This document shows, in pieces, positions 62,707 through 64,000 of a stretch of 64,000 nucleotides of DNA. Source of the stretch: Nitrospirillum sp034653355 (GTDB taxonomy: Bacteria; Pseudomonadota; Alphaproteobacteria; Azospirillales; Azospirillaceae). Under the pieces are notes generated by a model, which was not told the origin of the DNA, made no database searches, and was given only the letters and a program-made list of their open reading frames with translations. Location: positions 434,001 through 498,000 of the forward strand of contig NZ_JAYEER010000003.1 of assembly GCF_034653355.1 (NCBI RefSeq). The letters run 5' to 3'. Each line of letters begins with the position of its first letter. The stretch's first letter is position 1. The position numbers were made by a program, and so were the translations under genes.

Positions 62707-63013
62707 GGGTCGTCCTCCATTCCTCATGAGAAAGGCGTGACATCAGGGGACCGCCCAAAGGTGGCGAAAAAACGTCGCGACACCGCAAACAATGTGGTCC
62801 GGGCGGGGGTATGTCCTTTGCCCCAAAGGCCCCCTGGGATCGGGCCGGCTCCGGTAGGCCGGGCGGCCAGACAAGGGGGGCGGAACGGATATGGAAACGC
62901 CCGGGGAACGGTAAAGTTCCGCCAGGGCGTTCCGTCCGTGCCCTTGGGCCCGGCCAGTCGGCGGGGGTTAATCCGCAAAAGTGGGCTCAGGCCCTGGCCG
63001 CCGTTACCCGCTC
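62707..63013. other. Gap between two low-complexity secreted-protein genes
   Basis: I see no gene. The right half is GC-rich with short G-runs, the left half carries the leader of the Ser/Pro-rich gene (minus strand). Confidence 0.4.
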
Positions 63014-63271
63014 TCATCCATGGGGGTGATGGACCGGGACGTGATGCGCCACATGGTGCACATGATGATGGTGGTGATGATGGTGGCGATGGTGCGCCGC
63101 GCGATGATGGACGACTTCCGCCTGCGCGCCGCCGGCCGTCATGAGCGGCGCCAACGCCAGGCCGAAGGCCAAGGTCAGGGCAGCGACCCCGCGACGGCGC
63201 CAGGACTGGCCGACGGACGCCTGATCGACGGACGGGGAGGCGCTGGTGGTGGAGCGGGTCAGGACAGGCAT
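63014..63271 (-). CDS. His-rich exported protein
   Basis: An 85-aa protein with a hydrophobic signal (ALTLAFGLALAPLMTAGGAQ). The short mature part is about half histidine: HHRAAHHRHHHHHHHH followed by more HH pairs. It would bind nickel, zinc or copper in the periplasm. The codons form a CAC/CAT run, so replication slippage could change length. Confidence 0.65.
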   Translation of the reverse strand: MPVLTRSTTSASPSVDQASVGQSWRRRGVAALTLAFGLALAPLMTAGGAQAEVVHHRAAHHRHHHHHHHHVHHVAHHVPVHHPHG

Positions 63272-63403
63272 GGTCTCGATCCTTCTGACATGAACACGTC
63301 CCGGCCTCGCCGGGCACCTTCATGAGGCCGCGCAAAGGTGGCGAAAAAACGCCGCCCCGCGGGATTCAATGGGACCTTCCCTGGGAGACCTTCCCCGGCG
63401 CCC

Positions 63404-63955
63404 TCACTCCCAGCCGACGCAATGCGGTTCCGGTCCCATGTCCTCCGGCGCCGTCGGCGGGGCGGCCGGGTGCGGATGCTTTTGCTTGAAGGTGAAGGCG
63501 TGGGGTGTGGCCCCGTGCCGTTCCAGGTGGGCCAGGCGCTCCAGCCCTTCCTGTGGGGTGGGACGATGACCGGCCGGAACCCACCACAGCACCTGGTACA
63601 GGTTCACCGGCCGTTCGAACCATTCCCGCCGCCGTGCCATGACGGTGCGGTGCGCGGACTTGTAGACATAGTCGAACAGCGCCTCGGCCGATGCCCAGAC
63701 CGACATGTTCACCAGGAAGCGCGGGTTGTCGCTGACCAGGATGTCGGTGGCGTTGCCGCTGTCGGACTGCAGGCGCCAGACGAAGCCGGGGCTGCCCTCG
63801 GCCAGGGCGTTGATCTCATCCAGCTGGTTCATGAAATCGGCGATGCGCGGATCGTCCATGGCGTAGAGCGCCGTGCCGACGTTCATTTGCGCCAATTGCC
63901 AGCCGCCCGACGCGACCGCCGCATCGTCCGCTTCCCCATCGCCCCCCATGACCAC
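63404..63955 (-). CDS. DUF3291 domain protein
   Basis: A 183-aa protein with the family pattern LAQMNVGTALYAMDDP, DFMNQLDEINALAEGSPGFV, VNMSVWASAEALFDYVYKSA and QVLWWVPAGHRPTPQEGLER. This ferredoxin-like family is related to heme-degrading monooxygenases, but function is unknown. The start may be at Met 3. The last about 20 residues are Pro-rich. Confidence 0.85.
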   Translation of the reverse strand: MVMGGDGEADDAAVASGGWQLAQMNVGTALYAMDDPRIADFMNQLDEINALAEGSPGFVWRLQSDSGNATDILVSDNPRFLVNMSVWASAEALFDYVYKSAHRTVMARRREWFERPVNLYQVLWWVPAGHRPTPQEGLERLAHLERHGATPHAFTFKQKHPHPAAPPTAPEDMGPEPHCVGWE

Positions 63956-64000
63956 CTCCCCGTGAGTTCGGTTCAGGCCCGTGAATTTGGTTCAAGAACG

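Overview
The window comes from a high-GC alphaproteobacterium, most likely of the Rhodospirillales/Azospirillaceae type. The evidence is a Ros/MucR-type zinc-finger regulator, a GTTC-N7-GTTC SOS box of the alphaproteobacterial kind, a BigR/SqrR-type sulfide-sensing repressor next to a Blh-type hydrolase, a cheY-cheZ pair and a dcd/murA neighbourhood. The genus cannot be fixed from the sequence alone. No rRNA, CRISPR array or intact insertion sequence was seen; one tRNA gene (tRNA-Thr, anticodon GGT) lies at 38.4 kb.

Bases 1 to about 30,000 are accessory DNA: short genes on both strands, long gaps, broken gene copies and two clearly AT-rich genes in an otherwise GC-rich sequence. This part holds two secreted nucleases (NUC1 type and S1/P1 type), an orphan AbiEi-like and an orphan Xre/MbcA/ParS-like antitoxin, several small HTH regulators (XRE, MucR, two LuxR-HTH-only proteins), a tandem pair of metallophosphoesterases, a 777-aa divergent tyrosine-recombinase-like protein, an AT-rich polytopic membrane protein convergent with a TIR-domain protein, a LexA-box-controlled small gene, an RloC/PrrC-like ATPase with zinc hook and HEPN-like C-terminus, the SbcC/SbcD nuclease, and an AT-rich gene whose product looks like a proteasome/HslV-type Ntn-hydrolase (Thr1 after Met removal, Asp17, downstream Lys). 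Three copies of one small secreted protein (one intact, two broken), a broken second copy of a small DUF6961-like gene and a frameshifted secreted-protein gene show ongoing decay. The region reads as a defence or mobile-element island.

From about 28.7 to 30.7 kb, an XRE regulator carries three copies of a GGGTAAATTTCCCC-type operator at its own promoter, and similar sites lie upstream of a helical protein gene at 30.2 kb, whose leader also holds two strong hairpins.

From about 30.7 kb onward the genes look chromosomal: a lipoprotein, NIPSNAP and DUF1579-like proteins with a divergent WYL regulator; a TonB-dependent receptor with a 30-bp palindrome upstream; DUF2252; tRNA-Thr; dcd; murA; a LysR regulator with enoyl-CoA hydratase; a propeller-sensor diguanylate cyclase; FKBP isomerase; cheY-cheZ; a periplasmic binding protein; a frameshifted membrane gene with an XRE partner; a TPR glycosyltransferase and a decayed copy of its C-terminus flanking an orphan bufferin-like (DUF2282) gene; a ClC channel; a second membrane-protein/XRE pair; a MetX-like hydrolase; a sulfur-detoxification cluster (Blh, BigR, two YeeE/YedE halves); GH27 alpha-galactosidase; two low-complexity secreted proteins (Ser/Pro-rich and His-rich) and a DUF3291 protein. 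Long antisense ORFs here are a side effect of high GC and were not annotated.
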